DNA from: Saprospiraceae bacterium
Lineage (GTDB): Bacteria; Bacteroidota; Bacteroidia; Chitinophagales; Saprospiraceae
DNA: 64,000 nt
Direction of reading: 5' to 3'
NCBI GenBank assembly: GCA_016722295.1
Contig: JADKGL010000026.1
Span: 477,501 to 541,500, forward strand
A program made the translations under genes and the position numbers. The notes beneath the pieces are model-generated. The model did not search any database and was not told where the DNA came from. It saw nothing but the letters and a program-made list of their open reading frames with translations. Below are positions 35,770 through 46,511 of this stretch, one piece after another (positions within the stretch are counted from its first letter, which is position 1; every line of letters starts with the position of its first letter).

Positions 35770-37803
35770 TTATCCCTTAGTAGAATTTCCCTTTTTCTTT
35801 AGTACTTCTTTTTTTACTTCAATCGTAGTTGGACCAGATAATATTTTAAATTCTGTCCGTCTGTTATATCTATGTTCTTCATCTGTACAATCTTCGCCAT
35901 TAGTACAATTATTCAAAATGACAGTCTCTCCATAACCTTTTGCAGTGATCCGATCTCCTGTTATACCTTTATTCAATAACCATCTTCTTGCTGAATTTGC
36001 TCTTCTGAGGGACAATTTTTGATTGTATGTATCATCTCCTCTTGAGTCTGTATGGGAGCCAAGTTCAATTGTCATATCAGGATATTTTGTCATTAGATCC
36101 ATGATCGCATATAGATCTTGCTCTGCATCTTTTAAGATCTTATCATCATCATAATTATAGTAAATATTATTTAATCTTATAGCTTCATTGATTGTAAGAA
36201 TTTCTACATCAGATTCAGGTGGCAATTTCTTTAAAATAAATTCTCTTTTGTACTCTTGATCTTCTGTAATTCCTACAGTATTTAATTGTATTTCTTCAGG
36301 AAAATATCCATTTTTTGTGACAATGACTTTATAAGATCTGTCTTTATCTAAAAGAAATGAGATATTATTTCCATCATTATTTGTTTTTGATTGGATCTCT
36401 CCATCTCTTCCTGCAGACATTTCGATCAATTGAACTGTTGCACCTTTCAATGGTTTTTTAGCCTCATCTTTTATAATATTAGCTAGTTCTAATATAAATT
36501 TTCGCTTTTCGATAGTATAAATATCATCACAGCAAGTTTTACCCTTCAATGATTTTGATCCTGGCGCTTCGCGATTTGACACAACAAAACCTTTATCTCC
36601 TGCTCTATTAACTCTATAATATAAATCGTCTACTGATGAGTTGATTGGTTTACCCATATTTTCTGGTTGGCTAAAAGCTGACCCATTCCATGTGGCAGAA
36701 AACACATCGAGACCACCTATACTTGGCCATCCTTCAGAACTAAAAAACAATTTTCCATCTATATAATATGGAGTAATTTCATCTGCAGGAGTGTTTATGC
36801 TTCCTAAGTTGATCGGCTCTGAAAATTCGGCTTCACCCGTTTTATTTGAATAGTAAATATCATAACCTCCTTTGCCACCAGGAATATTTGCAGAAAAGAA
36901 TAATACTTTGTTTCCATAAAGTTCTCCTTCAGCTGGATGCCTTACAAGGTAATCTCCATTAATTCCAGTTACTTCTAATGCAGGGCTCCATCCTCCTGCA
37001 GTTTTAGTGGATGCATATATTTTACTTTCGTCCATATTGCCTCCTTCTGAAACTACACGTGTATAATACATTGTATTTCCATCAGGACTTATAGATACAT
37101 TCGCAGTATGATATCCTTCTCGATTGATCGTTTCAGGTAAGGCCGTTGCTTTACTATATCCTTTTTCTTCTGTGTATGAAGATGAATAAAGATTGCAATA
37201 ATGTATACCATCATCCTTACTGTCTTTTGATTCTTTTGGTGGGGTCAAACTTCCAAAATAAATAGTCCCATCTGCATCCAATGCAGGGCTACTTTGATTT
37301 TCAGGATTATTCACTGGACTTCCGATGTTTTTTACATTTAAAGTGACTTTTTCTTTCATATCGGACATCATCTCGATACCTTTTAACTCTACTTCTGCCC
37401 AAGTCTTAAGATTTGGATCACTTCCATTTTCTATATAATTTTTAAATTCAGCGGCTGCTTCAGTGGCTGATCCAGCCATTTTTAATGCTCGACCATATTG
37501 AAATCGGTCTTCAACATATTTATTAAGTTTATCTTTCGACAGAACTCTATTATACCAATTTGTAGCTTTGTTATAATCTCTTAATAAAAAATGAGTTCTC
37601 GCTATTTTTATTGCGATGTCCTTATCTTTTACCTCACCATATGCTTTTGTATATTGGTCTAAGGCATTGTAATATTGACCTTTTTCAATTTCTTCATCAC
37701 CTGATTTGGAAAGAGCAGATGGAGAATTATTATTGTGTGGTTGAGCTATGATAATAGCAGTACACAATAATTGAAATATAAATAATATAGCTAATTTTTT
37801 CAT
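35770..37803 (-). CDS. OmpA family protein with TPR and PD40 repeats (PorE-like)
   Basis: 677 aa. Signal peptide (1-20), N-terminal TPR region (25-~150), WD40-like PD40 beta-propeller (about 150-420, repeated SPALDADGTIYFGS and GGYDIYYS motifs), a carboxypeptidase-like regulatory Ig domain (~435-510) and a C-terminal OmpA peptidoglycan-binding domain (~540-660, ELGSHTDSRG, SLRRANSARRWL). This order matches T9SS PorE. Inference: it tethers the T9SS outer-membrane complex to peptidoglycan. Gene pair with the PorP/SprF gene 22 bp upstream. Confidence 0.85.
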   Translation of the reverse strand: MKKLAILFIFQLLCTAIIIAQPHNNNSPSALSKSGDEEIEKGQYYNALDQYTKAYGEVKDKDIAIKIARTHFLLRDYNKATNWYNRVLSKDKLNKYVEDRFQYGRALKMAGSATEAAAEFKNYIENGSDPNLKTWAEVELKGIEMMSDMKEKVTLNVKNIGSPVNNPENQSSPALDADGTIYFGSLTPPKESKDSKDDGIHYCNLYSSSYTEEKGYSKATALPETINREGYHTANVSISPDGNTMYYTRVVSEGGNMDESKIYASTKTAGGWSPALEVTGINGDYLVRHPAEGELYGNKVLFFSANIPGGKGGYDIYYSNKTGEAEFSEPINLGSINTPADEITPYYIDGKLFFSSEGWPSIGGLDVFSATWNGSAFSQPENMGKPINSSVDDLYYRVNRAGDKGFVVSNREAPGSKSLKGKTCCDDIYTIEKRKFILELANIIKDEAKKPLKGATVQLIEMSAGRDGEIQSKTNNDGNNISFLLDKDRSYKVIVTKNGYFPEEIQLNTVGITEDQEYKREFILKKLPPESDVEILTINEAIRLNNIYYNYDDDKILKDAEQDLYAIMDLMTKYPDMTIELGSHTDSRGDDTYNQKLSLRRANSARRWLLNKGITGDRITAKGYGETVILNNCTNGEDCTDEEHRYNRRTEFKILSGPTTIEVKKEVLKKKGNSTKG

Positions 37804-37825
37804 AATTTGTAAAACTTAGAATGAA

Positions 37826-38860
37826 TTAAAATCTTGGACAGAATACTTTAGGCTTTGGATTTGGTTTTTTATTGACCACCCCAATGTAACTTACTGCCAA
37901 CTCAACACCGCCCAAAGGTGATTCAGCAGCTGACTTACCTGAAGTTACAAAATCATAACCCAACTGTGCTTTGATTTTACCTACATTGGCACCTACCATA
38001 AATTGAATCGCATCACCAAATCGATATCCCAAGCCTCCATTCAATCTGATTTGTTTTTCAATATTGAATAAATAACTTCCCATACACTGTAATATAGCTT
38101 CACTTGGTTTATCTAGACTTCTAAACCAAAGCATAGGGATGATATCAAGTTTTTCTGTATAATGATATTCAACTCCCGCATTCGCAGTCAATAGCATTGG
38201 AAGTTTTGTACTTGATCCACCTGTTCCAGCACCAGCTTGGACAACAGATACTGTTGGTTTATTCACATGTGAAGCATTCAGTCCTACTCTAACTATATGA
38301 TTTTTAGATGTCATTTTTGACGTATAAGCCAACCCCACTGTGTAATCTTGGTAATTGGTTTTATCTTGTAATTTCGCTAGATCATTTGAAGTTCCACTAT
38401 TTTTTAATTGGTCATAGAATTTGGCTTTGTCCTTACTTCCAATACCAAAGTTCACAGATCCCCATTGGATTCCCAATGCAATATCACTACGAGAGGCCTT
38501 CCCCAAAGCAAAATGATAGGCTGCTGATGCTTGAAATAAGGTACGTCCAAGATCAATAGTACCAGATTTATCTTGAAGACCGTTTAATCCAAATCCAATC
38601 CAGTCTTTTTTTCGTAAACCGTAAGGAAATGTTGCATCAATATATAGATGTGGCGTACGGAATTGGTTGCCACCACCAGTTGCACTTAATGATTGGTCTC
38701 GATAGATACCTCCAATTCGGTATGAACCATAGAATCCGCCCGTGTTTGCAGGATTAACATGAGTAGGAGTCATTTCATATTGAGTAAAATGCACGTCCTG
38801 CGCAAATGAATAAGTAGCAAACAAAACGAATGCGACAAAAATGTAAAATTTTGGCATCAT
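37826..38860 (-). CDS. Type IX secretion system membrane protein, PorP/SprF family
   Basis: 344 aa outer-membrane beta-barrel. Signal peptide ends near TYSFAQ, then the family signature DVHFTQYEMTPTHVNPANTG and alternating beta-strands up to a C-terminal VELAVSYIGV. Known: PorP/SprF proteins hold T9SS cargo or the type B sorting products at the surface; they are usually encoded with an OmpA partner, as here. A TAGTTTTG promoter is upstream. Confidence 0.9.
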   Translation of the reverse strand: MMPKFYIFVAFVLFATYSFAQDVHFTQYEMTPTHVNPANTGGFYGSYRIGGIYRDQSLSATGGGNQFRTPHLYIDATFPYGLRKKDWIGFGLNGLQDKSGTIDLGRTLFQASAAYHFALGKASRSDIALGIQWGSVNFGIGSKDKAKFYDQLKNSGTSNDLAKLQDKTNYQDYTVGLAYTSKMTSKNHIVRVGLNASHVNKPTVSVVQAGAGTGGSSTKLPMLLTANAGVEYHYTEKLDIIPMLWFRSLDKPSEAILQCMGSYLFNIEKQIRLNGGLGYRFGDAIQFMVGANVGKIKAQLGYDFVTSGKSAAESPLGGVELAVSYIGVVNKKPNPKPKVFCPRF

Positions 38861-38915
38861 GTATAATTTTTCTTTTAGAAAGCCGAAATATAAGAATTTC
38901 CCATATAGTAGAAGG

Positions 38916-38923
38916 CAAAACTA
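38916..38923 (-). promoter_or_regulatory. -7 promoter element (TAGTTTTG) of the porP-ompA-crcB cluster
   Basis: Perfect TANNTTTG on the minus strand, giving a leader of about 50 nt before the PorP/SprF ATG. Confidence 0.45.
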
Positions 38924-39104
38924 ATACCAAAATTAGTAAAATTTGTTTTTCGCTTCTCTAATGGCATGGTTTGTTGGATTATTTCTTGAATCAACAAGAA
39001 TAAATTCCATTTTCTCATCTTGAAGTCGATACAATTCAAAATAAAAATAAAATTTGCAAAATTGGATATCTTCCTTACCTTGAGTCCATAAAATAAGAAA
39101 TCTG

Positions 39105-41762
39105 ATGCGTATACGTGAAATCAATACCATGCGTGGGCCAAATTATTGGTCCATAAAAAGACATAAGCTTATCGTAATGGTCCTAGACCTCGAAGAGATG
39201 GAGGATCAGCCGACCAATAAAATTCCTGGCTTTTTAGAGAGACTAAAAGCCTTGCTTCCTGGTATGTTTAGCCATCGATGTTCAGTTGGTCAAGCAGGAG
39301 GATTCTTTCAGCGAGTTGAAGAAGGCACTTGGATGGGTCATGTCATCGAGCATATTGCCCTTGAGATTCAATCTATGGCTGGAATGGAAGTGGGATTTGG
39401 TCGTACAAGATCCTATGGTGAACACGGTGTTTATCATGTAGTTTTCGATTATTTAGAAGAAAAAGTTGGAATTTATGCAGCGAAATCTGCAGTTAGAATT
39501 GCCCAAGCCATAGTTGATGGCAAAGAGTATGATCTTTCAGAAGACATCCAAGAAATGCGTGAACTCAGAGAAACTGAGCGACTCGGGCCAAGTACTTCTT
39601 CAATCATCGACGAAGCTATAGCAAGAGGTATACCTTGGATCCGTTTGAATAAATATTCATTATGCCAACTTGGTTATGGCATGAATCAAAGACGTGTACA
39701 AGCTACGGTAACCAGTCTAACTTCAAATATTGGAGTAGAGATCGCTGGTGACAAAGAAGATACAAAGTATATTCTAAATCAAGCAGAAATCCCAGTGCCA
39801 AAAGGAGACGTAATCCGCAGTGAGTCAGGATTGGAAGATGTAGTACAACGATTGGGGTATCCATTGGTAATAAAACCAATTGATGGAAATCATGGTCGAG
39901 GTATTACCACAAATATTCAGAATTGGGAACAAGCTCAAAATGCTTTTCAACTCGCAAAAAAAGTATCCAATTCCGTAATTATCGAACAATATATCACTGG
40001 CGAAGATTATCGTATATTAGTGATTAATCATAGGCTCGTTGCGGCTGCCAAAAGGCTTCCTGCTCAAGTAAAAGGGGATGGTAAATCAACAGTTCAACAA
40101 TTGATAGATCAGACGAATGCAGATCCCAAAAGAGGATATGGACACGAAAAAGTGTTGACATATATCAGTATTGATGACATCACTAGAAAATTATTAGAAT
40201 TAAAAAATTATACGCTTGATTCTGTTGTCCCAAAAGATGAGATCCTTGTATTAAAAGACACTGCGAACTTATCTACAGGTGGTACATCAATTGATGTCAC
40301 AGACATCATGCATCCATCACTGGTGTTTATGGCAGAGCGGATCTCTAGGATCGTAGGATTGGATATTTGTGGCATAGATTTTATGACAAAAGATATCAGT
40401 AGGCCTGTTTCAGAAGTAGGTGGCGCAGTGCTTGAAGTCAATGCAGGACCTGGTTTCAGGATGCATCTTGCTCCAGCTGAAGGTTTACCTCGCAATGTAG
40501 CAGGTCCCGTCATAGATATGCTCTATCCTCCAGGGACCCCTTCAAGAATTCCTATTGTTGCTGTAACTGGCACTAATGGAAAAACAACGACGACGAGACT
40601 TTTAGCTCACATGGCAAAAATGATGGGACACACTGTTGGATATACTACTACAGATGGTATCTATATTCAAAATCACTTGATGATGACTGGTGATTGTTCT
40701 GGTCCAGGTTCAGCTGAGTTTGTTCTGAAAGATCCTACAGTAAATTATGCTGTTTTTGAAACAGCACGTGGTGGAATTTTAAGAGCTGGTTTAGGTTATA
40801 AAAATTGCAATATTGCTATAGTCACAAATGTAGCTCCGGATCATCTAGGCTTAAAAGGAATACATACACTCGAACAATTAGCAAAAGTCAAAGGTGTAGT
40901 AGTAGAGTCGGTGTTGCCAGATGGATATGCGATTCTTAATGCTGATGACGATCTTGTCTATGCGATGAAAGATAAAGTACAGTGCAAAGTTTGTTTGTTC
41001 TCCATGGACGAAGACAATCCTAGAATCAAAGCGCATATGAAAGCTGGAGGTTTAAGTGCTTTGTATGAGAATGGATATATCACCATTTGCAAAGGCGAAT
41101 GGAAACTTCGCATTACTAAAGCAGTAAATGTACCACTTACGTATGGAGGCAAAGCACATTTTATGATTCAAAATGTATTGCCTGCTGCACTTACAGGATA
41201 TATACAAGGATTTGAGTTAGACGATATTCGATCCTCATTAGAATCCTTCATTCCTTCACCTGCACAGACTCCTGGAAGATTGAATTTATTTAACTTTAAG
41301 AACTTCAATGTCCTTCTCGATTATGCTCATAATCCTGCAGGTCTTACGGCTTTGAAGCGATTCCTAGAAAACATGGAAGGGAAACCAAAAATTGGTATTA
41401 TAGCAGGCATCGGAGACCGTCGTCAAGAGGATAATGAAGGAATCGGAAAAGTAGCGGCAGAAATGTTTGATGAAATCATCATACGCCAAGACAAACATCT
41501 TCGTGGAATGAAAGATACAGAGATTATAGCCATGCTAAAAAATGGAATCTTATCGCATGATCCAAATAAAAAGATCACAATTATTCCAAGTGAAAAAGAA
41601 GCTATAAAACATGCTATCGAAAATGCAATTCCTGGTTGTATGATTGTAATCTGCAGTGATGTTGTTCCAGATGCATTGACACTTGTGCAAAAATATAAAG
41701 AAGAGGAAGCTGAAAAATTGTATAGCTTTAGTACTGATGATATTCCAAATAAAACGAATTAG
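39105..41762 (+). CDS. cphA: Cyanophycin synthetase
   Basis: 885 aa, normal size (~870-900). It makes the storage polymer multi-L-arginyl-poly-L-aspartate with ATP. N-terminal domain (1-~160), ATP-grasp domain (~215-470, LVIKPIDGNHGRGITTNI), and C-terminal Mur-ligase-like domain with the Walker-type loop GTNGKTTTTR at about 487-496 and DYAHNPAG near 745. Both ATP sites look intact. No cyanophycinase (cphB) or isoaspartyl dipeptidase gene is next to it, although they often are. Confidence 0.93.
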   Translation: MRIREINTMRGPNYWSIKRHKLIVMVLDLEEMEDQPTNKIPGFLERLKALLPGMFSHRCSVGQAGGFFQRVEEGTWMGHVIEHIALEIQSMAGMEVGFGRTRSYGEHGVYHVVFDYLEEKVGIYAAKSAVRIAQAIVDGKEYDLSEDIQEMRELRETERLGPSTSSIIDEAIARGIPWIRLNKYSLCQLGYGMNQRRVQATVTSLTSNIGVEIAGDKEDTKYILNQAEIPVPKGDVIRSESGLEDVVQRLGYPLVIKPIDGNHGRGITTNIQNWEQAQNAFQLAKKVSNSVIIEQYITGEDYRILVINHRLVAAAKRLPAQVKGDGKSTVQQLIDQTNADPKRGYGHEKVLTYISIDDITRKLLELKNYTLDSVVPKDEILVLKDTANLSTGGTSIDVTDIMHPSLVFMAERISRIVGLDICGIDFMTKDISRPVSEVGGAVLEVNAGPGFRMHLAPAEGLPRNVAGPVIDMLYPPGTPSRIPIVAVTGTNGKTTTTRLLAHMAKMMGHTVGYTTTDGIYIQNHLMMTGDCSGPGSAEFVLKDPTVNYAVFETARGGILRAGLGYKNCNIAIVTNVAPDHLGLKGIHTLEQLAKVKGVVVESVLPDGYAILNADDDLVYAMKDKVQCKVCLFSMDEDNPRIKAHMKAGGLSALYENGYITICKGEWKLRITKAVNVPLTYGGKAHFMIQNVLPAALTGYIQGFELDDIRSSLESFIPSPAQTPGRLNLFNFKNFNVLLDYAHNPAGLTALKRFLENMEGKPKIGIIAGIGDRRQEDNEGIGKVAAEMFDEIIIRQDKHLRGMKDTEIIAMLKNGILSHDPNKKITIIPSEKEAIKHAIENAIPGCMIVICSDVVPDALTLVQKYKEEEAEKLYSFSTDDIPNKTN

Positions 41763-41811
41763 TATACCTAATTTTAATGATAATAAAATTTTTAATAACT
41801 AAAATTTTCAA

Positions 41812-43098
41812 TTGAAATATTTATTTAATTTAATAATCTTATTTTCTTTTTCGTGCAATCAGCTTTATTCACAATTGGCAATTTCTTTTGACAACAAAGG
41901 CTTGGCATGTGATGCAGCGGTAAATTCAAAGAATGAAATCATCATGTGTGGTGAAAGTGCATTGTTTTCGAATTTGACCAACGGTAAACAAATAAAATCT
42001 GGCTATATCGCAATTGGTAAATTGGGTGATCAATGCCAACAATATCTCCTTTCTGATGCTAAAAATTCATTTCGAATAGATCAATGCGAGTATGCCAACG
42101 AACAATATTATTTTTCAGGATATGGGTTTGAAGACAAAAGACCGATTTTGATTTCTTGCTCGAAAAATATGAAAATAAATTGGGCTAAAAATGCAATCCA
42201 ATTGCAACCATTGGGAAAGTCTTTTTTATGCACTAATTCAATTGGTGAATGTCTAATCTCCACAAGGATGCCTTCATCAACAGCTTACTATAATTTTTTT
42301 AGCTTAATCGATGCAACTGGAAAAGAAATCTGGACAAAAAAACTAGACCATATCGATCTACTCTCAGATATAATTCATAGTGCAAAGGGAAATTTTATCA
42401 TACACTTCGTTGCAAAAGGGGCTTATATTGAAGAGCGGAAGAAGTATTACACCTTACCAGTCATTCAAGTAAATTCTAAAGGAAATTCAGAAAATAATTT
42501 CACTATACATATCGATAGAGATCAATATCCTCAAATTTCTACAAATAAAATTATTGAATCTCTAAATGGCGATTTATATTTTTTAGGATCTGTCACTAAT
42601 GCAGAAAAAAGAATGGACCTTCTTGTGATTAAAACAAATGCAATGGGAGAAATGCTATGGTGTAATGCTTATAAAACAGACAAAGAGTTAGAAATAAAAA
42701 CAGCCCAACTTAATTCTACTCAGGGCATTACTTTTGTTGCAGATTCTTATGGACGAAAGGGAGGATTTTTATATGGAAATATAGATCCAAATGGAAAAAT
42801 TTTATCCAACATTTTTTTTCCATCAAAACCATTTGATCAAGCGAAAAAATTGCTCAATTTGAACACAAGTGATCTCCTTTTCTACGACAAAACATTGCAA
42901 TTTTCTTGTCTAGAATATAAAAATGGCAAAACTTGTAACAACACAACTACAGCTATAGAAATTTCTATAAATCCCATAAAAGCAATATCGTATAAAGATC
43001 AACGTAAAATGGAAGAGGCAGAAATGTATTGGAAAATCGCAGAGATCAAATTGACTGAAAAAGCGAAGATCAAGGGAAGCGAAGATTGTATTAATTGA
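41812..43098 (+). CDS. Secreted protein of unknown function
   Basis: 428 aa. Signal peptide MKYLFNLIILFSFSCNQLYSQ from a TTG start at 41812; no ATG is available. Beta-rich repeats (GYIAIGKLGDQ, LLVIKTNAMGEMLWCNAYKT) resemble the SBBP/delta-60-like propellers of Bacteroidota. No T9SS tail. 50 bp after cphA and possibly cotranscribed, but a metabolic link is not evident. Confidence 0.6.
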   Translation: MKYLFNLIILFSFSCNQLYSQLAISFDNKGLACDAAVNSKNEIIMCGESALFSNLTNGKQIKSGYIAIGKLGDQCQQYLLSDAKNSFRIDQCEYANEQYYFSGYGFEDKRPILISCSKNMKINWAKNAIQLQPLGKSFLCTNSIGECLISTRMPSSTAYYNFFSLIDATGKEIWTKKLDHIDLLSDIIHSAKGNFIIHFVAKGAYIEERKKYYTLPVIQVNSKGNSENNFTIHIDRDQYPQISTNKIIESLNGDLYFLGSVTNAEKRMDLLVIKTNAMGEMLWCNAYKTDKELEIKTAQLNSTQGITFVADSYGRKGGFLYGNIDPNGKILSNIFFPSKPFDQAKKLLNLNTSDLLFYDKTLQFSCLEYKNGKTCNNTTTAIEISINPIKAISYKDQRKMEEAEMYWKIAEIKLTEKAKIKGSEDCIN

Positions 43099-43287
43099 TT
43101 TCTTTTTCTAAGATTTTTGTACAATTTTTCTTTCAAATCTATGATTACATTTACTCAAGCTATACGTTATTGCTTTAAGGAAAGGTACATATTGTATTTG
43201 AAATGGCAATAAGAATTGCCTCATTTAAGTCTTTTTCTGTATCTTGCCTTCTAATAGTGAGATATTTTTTTACATAAGTTTAATCGC

Positions 43288-46200
43288 ATGAAAGCCAAAC
43301 AAATAATAAATTTCAGTCTATTTATCTGTTTCATTTTTTATACGTGTAATCTTAGTTCCCAAGCAGAATATAAGAGCGCTATGTATGACACTGATGTCAA
43401 TTTTTATGATGTCTGTCGAATGGCTGAGGACTATTTTTCGACCGTAGATAGATTTAAAAAAGGCTCTGGTTGGACTGAATTCATGAGATGGAAATCTGAG
43501 AACGAAGGCAAATATTATCCTGATGGAGATCGCAAACATGTAGATCATTATATTGCCTCAAGAGCATTTCAAGAGTTTAAAAAGAATGCAGTGACACGAA
43601 GTGCAAGCCCTGCTTGGGTTGATTTAGGTCCTTATAGTGCAGACAATATTAGCGAAGGATACAATCCTGGAATTGGACGAATAGAATGTTTTGAAGTGAA
43701 TCGGCAAAATCCTGACCAATTATATATGGGATCACGCAGTGGCGGATTTTGGAGAACAATGGATGGAGGTAAAACATGGAAGAATACAACGGATTATTTA
43801 GTTGCTACAGGTGTCAATACGATGGATACAGATCCTTTGAATTTTAATGATATTTTGATCAATATTCGAAATGCAAACAATGGATTCACACACGGTATTT
43901 ATCGAAGTACTGATGGAGGCAATACATGGAATTCCACTGTGTTAAATTCAAGTAATGGATTCGGTGGCTTGGGAAAAAATTTATCAGTTCATGCAATACG
44001 ATTTCATCCAAGAGTGAAAAATGTCATATTTATAGCCACTAGTAATGGATTGTATCGTTCTTCTGATAATTTAGCAACTTTTACAGTTCTTATACCAGGT
44101 GGAATTATTAGCGATATAGAATTTCATCCCACAGATCCAAATTATGTTTATTTAATACACACAAATACTGCTGTAAAATCTACATTAACTATTTCTAGTG
44201 ATATGGGTCTAACGTTTAAAGCCTCTGGTATTTTGCCAACGTTTAATGGTGCCAATAATATTAATGGATTTTTAGATGTAACCCCTGCCAAACCTAACAA
44301 TGTTTATTTTGCAAGTGGAAATGGCAATAGTGTTTATAAATCTAATGACAGAGGAGCTACTTTTGTTAAATTGGGAAGCATGTCGTCAAACAGTGTTGGA
44401 TATTTTGCAGTTTCTGATGTTGATACATTAAATATGGTTAGTGGATATCTCAACCTAGAAGGTAGCCGCGATGGAGGTGTAACTTTTGCTCCCATCAATC
44501 AATGGAACACTACTGCACCTGATGATAAATATACTCACGCTGATTTACGAGCCGCTAATTGTATCAAAGGAGTGTTTTATATCGGAACTGATGGATATTT
44601 TTGTCGAAGTTTTGATTTTGGAAATTCGTGGGAGCGATTAAATAATGGCACAAGTGTCCGTGAATTTTATCGCATTGGCATTAGCCAATCTGACAAACAA
44701 GTGGCTATCGGAGGTTCTCAAGACAATGGAACAAGTATAATAAATGAAAATGGCTGGTTAGAGTGGAATGGTGGAGATGGGATGGAAGCCATTGTGCATC
44801 CTTTGAATCGAGATATCATGGTCGGAAGTTGGCAATATGGTTCGAGACAACGCACTGAAGATGGAGGACGATCTCGACTCGGAACCAATAATCCTCAAGG
44901 AGGTAGTGATCAGGCAGATTGGATTGCGCCTTTATTGGTGGATCCTTCAGATCATATGAAGATTTATCACTTTTCAGATACCATGTTTGTGAGTGATCAG
45001 TTTGGAGAGCCTAACACTTGGAGTGTTGCAGGGTCACCAAAATTAGGCATACTTCATCATGCTGCAATCGCTGAAAATAATAGTAATTTTGTTGTAGTTT
45101 CTAGAAATGCAGCATTAATGTTGAGCACTGACAAAGGAGTGACATGGAAATCTATTAGTACAGGATTGCCCGGATTTAGTGTAGCAGATATTTGTTTTGA
45201 TCCAAAGTTCGATTCAACAATTGTTGTTTGTTATGAAAGATATGAAGCTGATATCCAAAAAGTATTTATTTCTCATAATTTAGGTAAATCATGGACTAAC
45301 ATTACATTTAATATTGGCAATATGCCTATTCGTGCATTGGCTATAGATCATACCCCAGCTCGAAATATATATGTAGGTGGAGAAATAGGAGTTTATACAA
45401 AACCTATGAAAAGTAATACATGGGAATTATATAATACCAATCTACCGAACATGACAGTTAGAGATTTTGAAATTCATTATGGCTCAAATACGCTGAAGGC
45501 AGCCACATGGGGAAGAGGTCTTTGGGAAGTCGATATAAAGGATAGAGAATCATTTCCAAAAATTGTAAAAACAATTCCAAGTAACAAAATTACAAGTGGT
45601 ATAAATATTCCAAGAAATTCATTAATGTCAATTTCTGCAGCTATTGAGTATGAAAAAAGTGTAAGTGAAGTTTATTTATTATGGTCACATAAGACAAAAT
45701 CATTAGAAAATAAAATACCCATGACATTGAACCAAAATCTATGGAAAACAAATTCCCATATTCCTCCCGCGAATGACAATGAAGCAGTTTATTTTAAAAT
45801 CGTCGCGATAGGAAGTGCTCAAGACACAACAGAAACTTATACTTATATGTATCGTCAGGGTGCTTGTGTTTCGAAGACGGAGACAAGAAGTAGCAGAGCT
45901 TGTGGTGTATTTATTTTTGAGAGTGATACACTTTTCAAATCTGGAATTATTACAAAATCATATAAAGATATTTTCTCTTGTGATAGTTTTGTCCGATATA
46001 ATGTGACGATAGATATCCAGCCAAACAATACAGTGACTGTTTTAAATACAGAATTAGTTTCCAATGAAGTAAATGCTACAAGTTATCAATGGCTCGACTG
46101 TGAAAATCAAAACGCACCAATAGCTGGTCAAACAAAACGCAACTTAACAATTGGAAAAAATGGAATTTATGCTGTACAAGTAAAACGAAATAGTTGTATT

Positions 46201-46491
46201 GATACATCTTATTGTACACCACTCTTCATTGTTGGCAATGAGGATTCAAATAGTGACCTTGATGTAAGTGTGATACCAAATCCGAACCAAGGAGATTTCA
46301 TCGTGAATACATCTTCAAGAATGAAGGATGCATTACTGGAAATTTATCAAATTGACGGTAAAAAATTATATAGCGAAAAATTAAATGGAAAAAGACAAAG
46401 AATTAAACTTCATCTTATGCCTGGAGTATACAATGCGGTATTCCGAAATCAACAAAATGAAATAAGGAAAAAATTGTATATAACTCAATAA
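43288..46491 (+). CDS. BNR/VPS10-type beta-propeller protein with T9SS tail
   Basis: 1067 aa. Signal peptide (1-25), then ~600 residues of sialidase-type BNR Asp-box repeats (for example STDGGNTWNS, STDKGVTWKS, SHNLGKSWTN) forming two propellers as in sortilin/VPS10 and GH74 proteins. An Ig-like region follows, and a C-terminal T9SS type A tail (VIPNPNQGDFIV). GH74 catalytic aspartates were not assigned. Inference: surface-exposed binding or glycan-active protein. Followed 20 bp later by a small lipoprotein gene. Confidence 0.82.
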   Translation: MKAKQIINFSLFICFIFYTCNLSSQAEYKSAMYDTDVNFYDVCRMAEDYFSTVDRFKKGSGWTEFMRWKSENEGKYYPDGDRKHVDHYIASRAFQEFKKNAVTRSASPAWVDLGPYSADNISEGYNPGIGRIECFEVNRQNPDQLYMGSRSGGFWRTMDGGKTWKNTTDYLVATGVNTMDTDPLNFNDILINIRNANNGFTHGIYRSTDGGNTWNSTVLNSSNGFGGLGKNLSVHAIRFHPRVKNVIFIATSNGLYRSSDNLATFTVLIPGGIISDIEFHPTDPNYVYLIHTNTAVKSTLTISSDMGLTFKASGILPTFNGANNINGFLDVTPAKPNNVYFASGNGNSVYKSNDRGATFVKLGSMSSNSVGYFAVSDVDTLNMVSGYLNLEGSRDGGVTFAPINQWNTTAPDDKYTHADLRAANCIKGVFYIGTDGYFCRSFDFGNSWERLNNGTSVREFYRIGISQSDKQVAIGGSQDNGTSIINENGWLEWNGGDGMEAIVHPLNRDIMVGSWQYGSRQRTEDGGRSRLGTNNPQGGSDQADWIAPLLVDPSDHMKIYHFSDTMFVSDQFGEPNTWSVAGSPKLGILHHAAIAENNSNFVVVSRNAALMLSTDKGVTWKSISTGLPGFSVADICFDPKFDSTIVVCYERYEADIQKVFISHNLGKSWTNITFNIGNMPIRALAIDHTPARNIYVGGEIGVYTKPMKSNTWELYNTNLPNMTVRDFEIHYGSNTLKAATWGRGLWEVDIKDRESFPKIVKTIPSNKITSGINIPRNSLMSISAAIEYEKSVSEVYLLWSHKTKSLENKIPMTLNQNLWKTNSHIPPANDNEAVYFKIVAIGSAQDTTETYTYMYRQGACVSKTETRSSRACGVFIFESDTLFKSGIITKSYKDIFSCDSFVRYNVTIDIQPNNTVTVLNTELVSNEVNATSYQWLDCENQNAPIAGQTKRNLTIGKNGIYAVQVKRNSCIDTSYCTPLFIVGNEDSNSDLDVSVIPNPNQGDFIVNTSSRMKDALLEIYQIDGKKLYSEKLNGKRQRIKLHLMPGVYNAVFRNQQNEIRKKLYITQ

Positions 46492-46511
46492 TTAGTTAAG
46501 TCTACAAAGAA

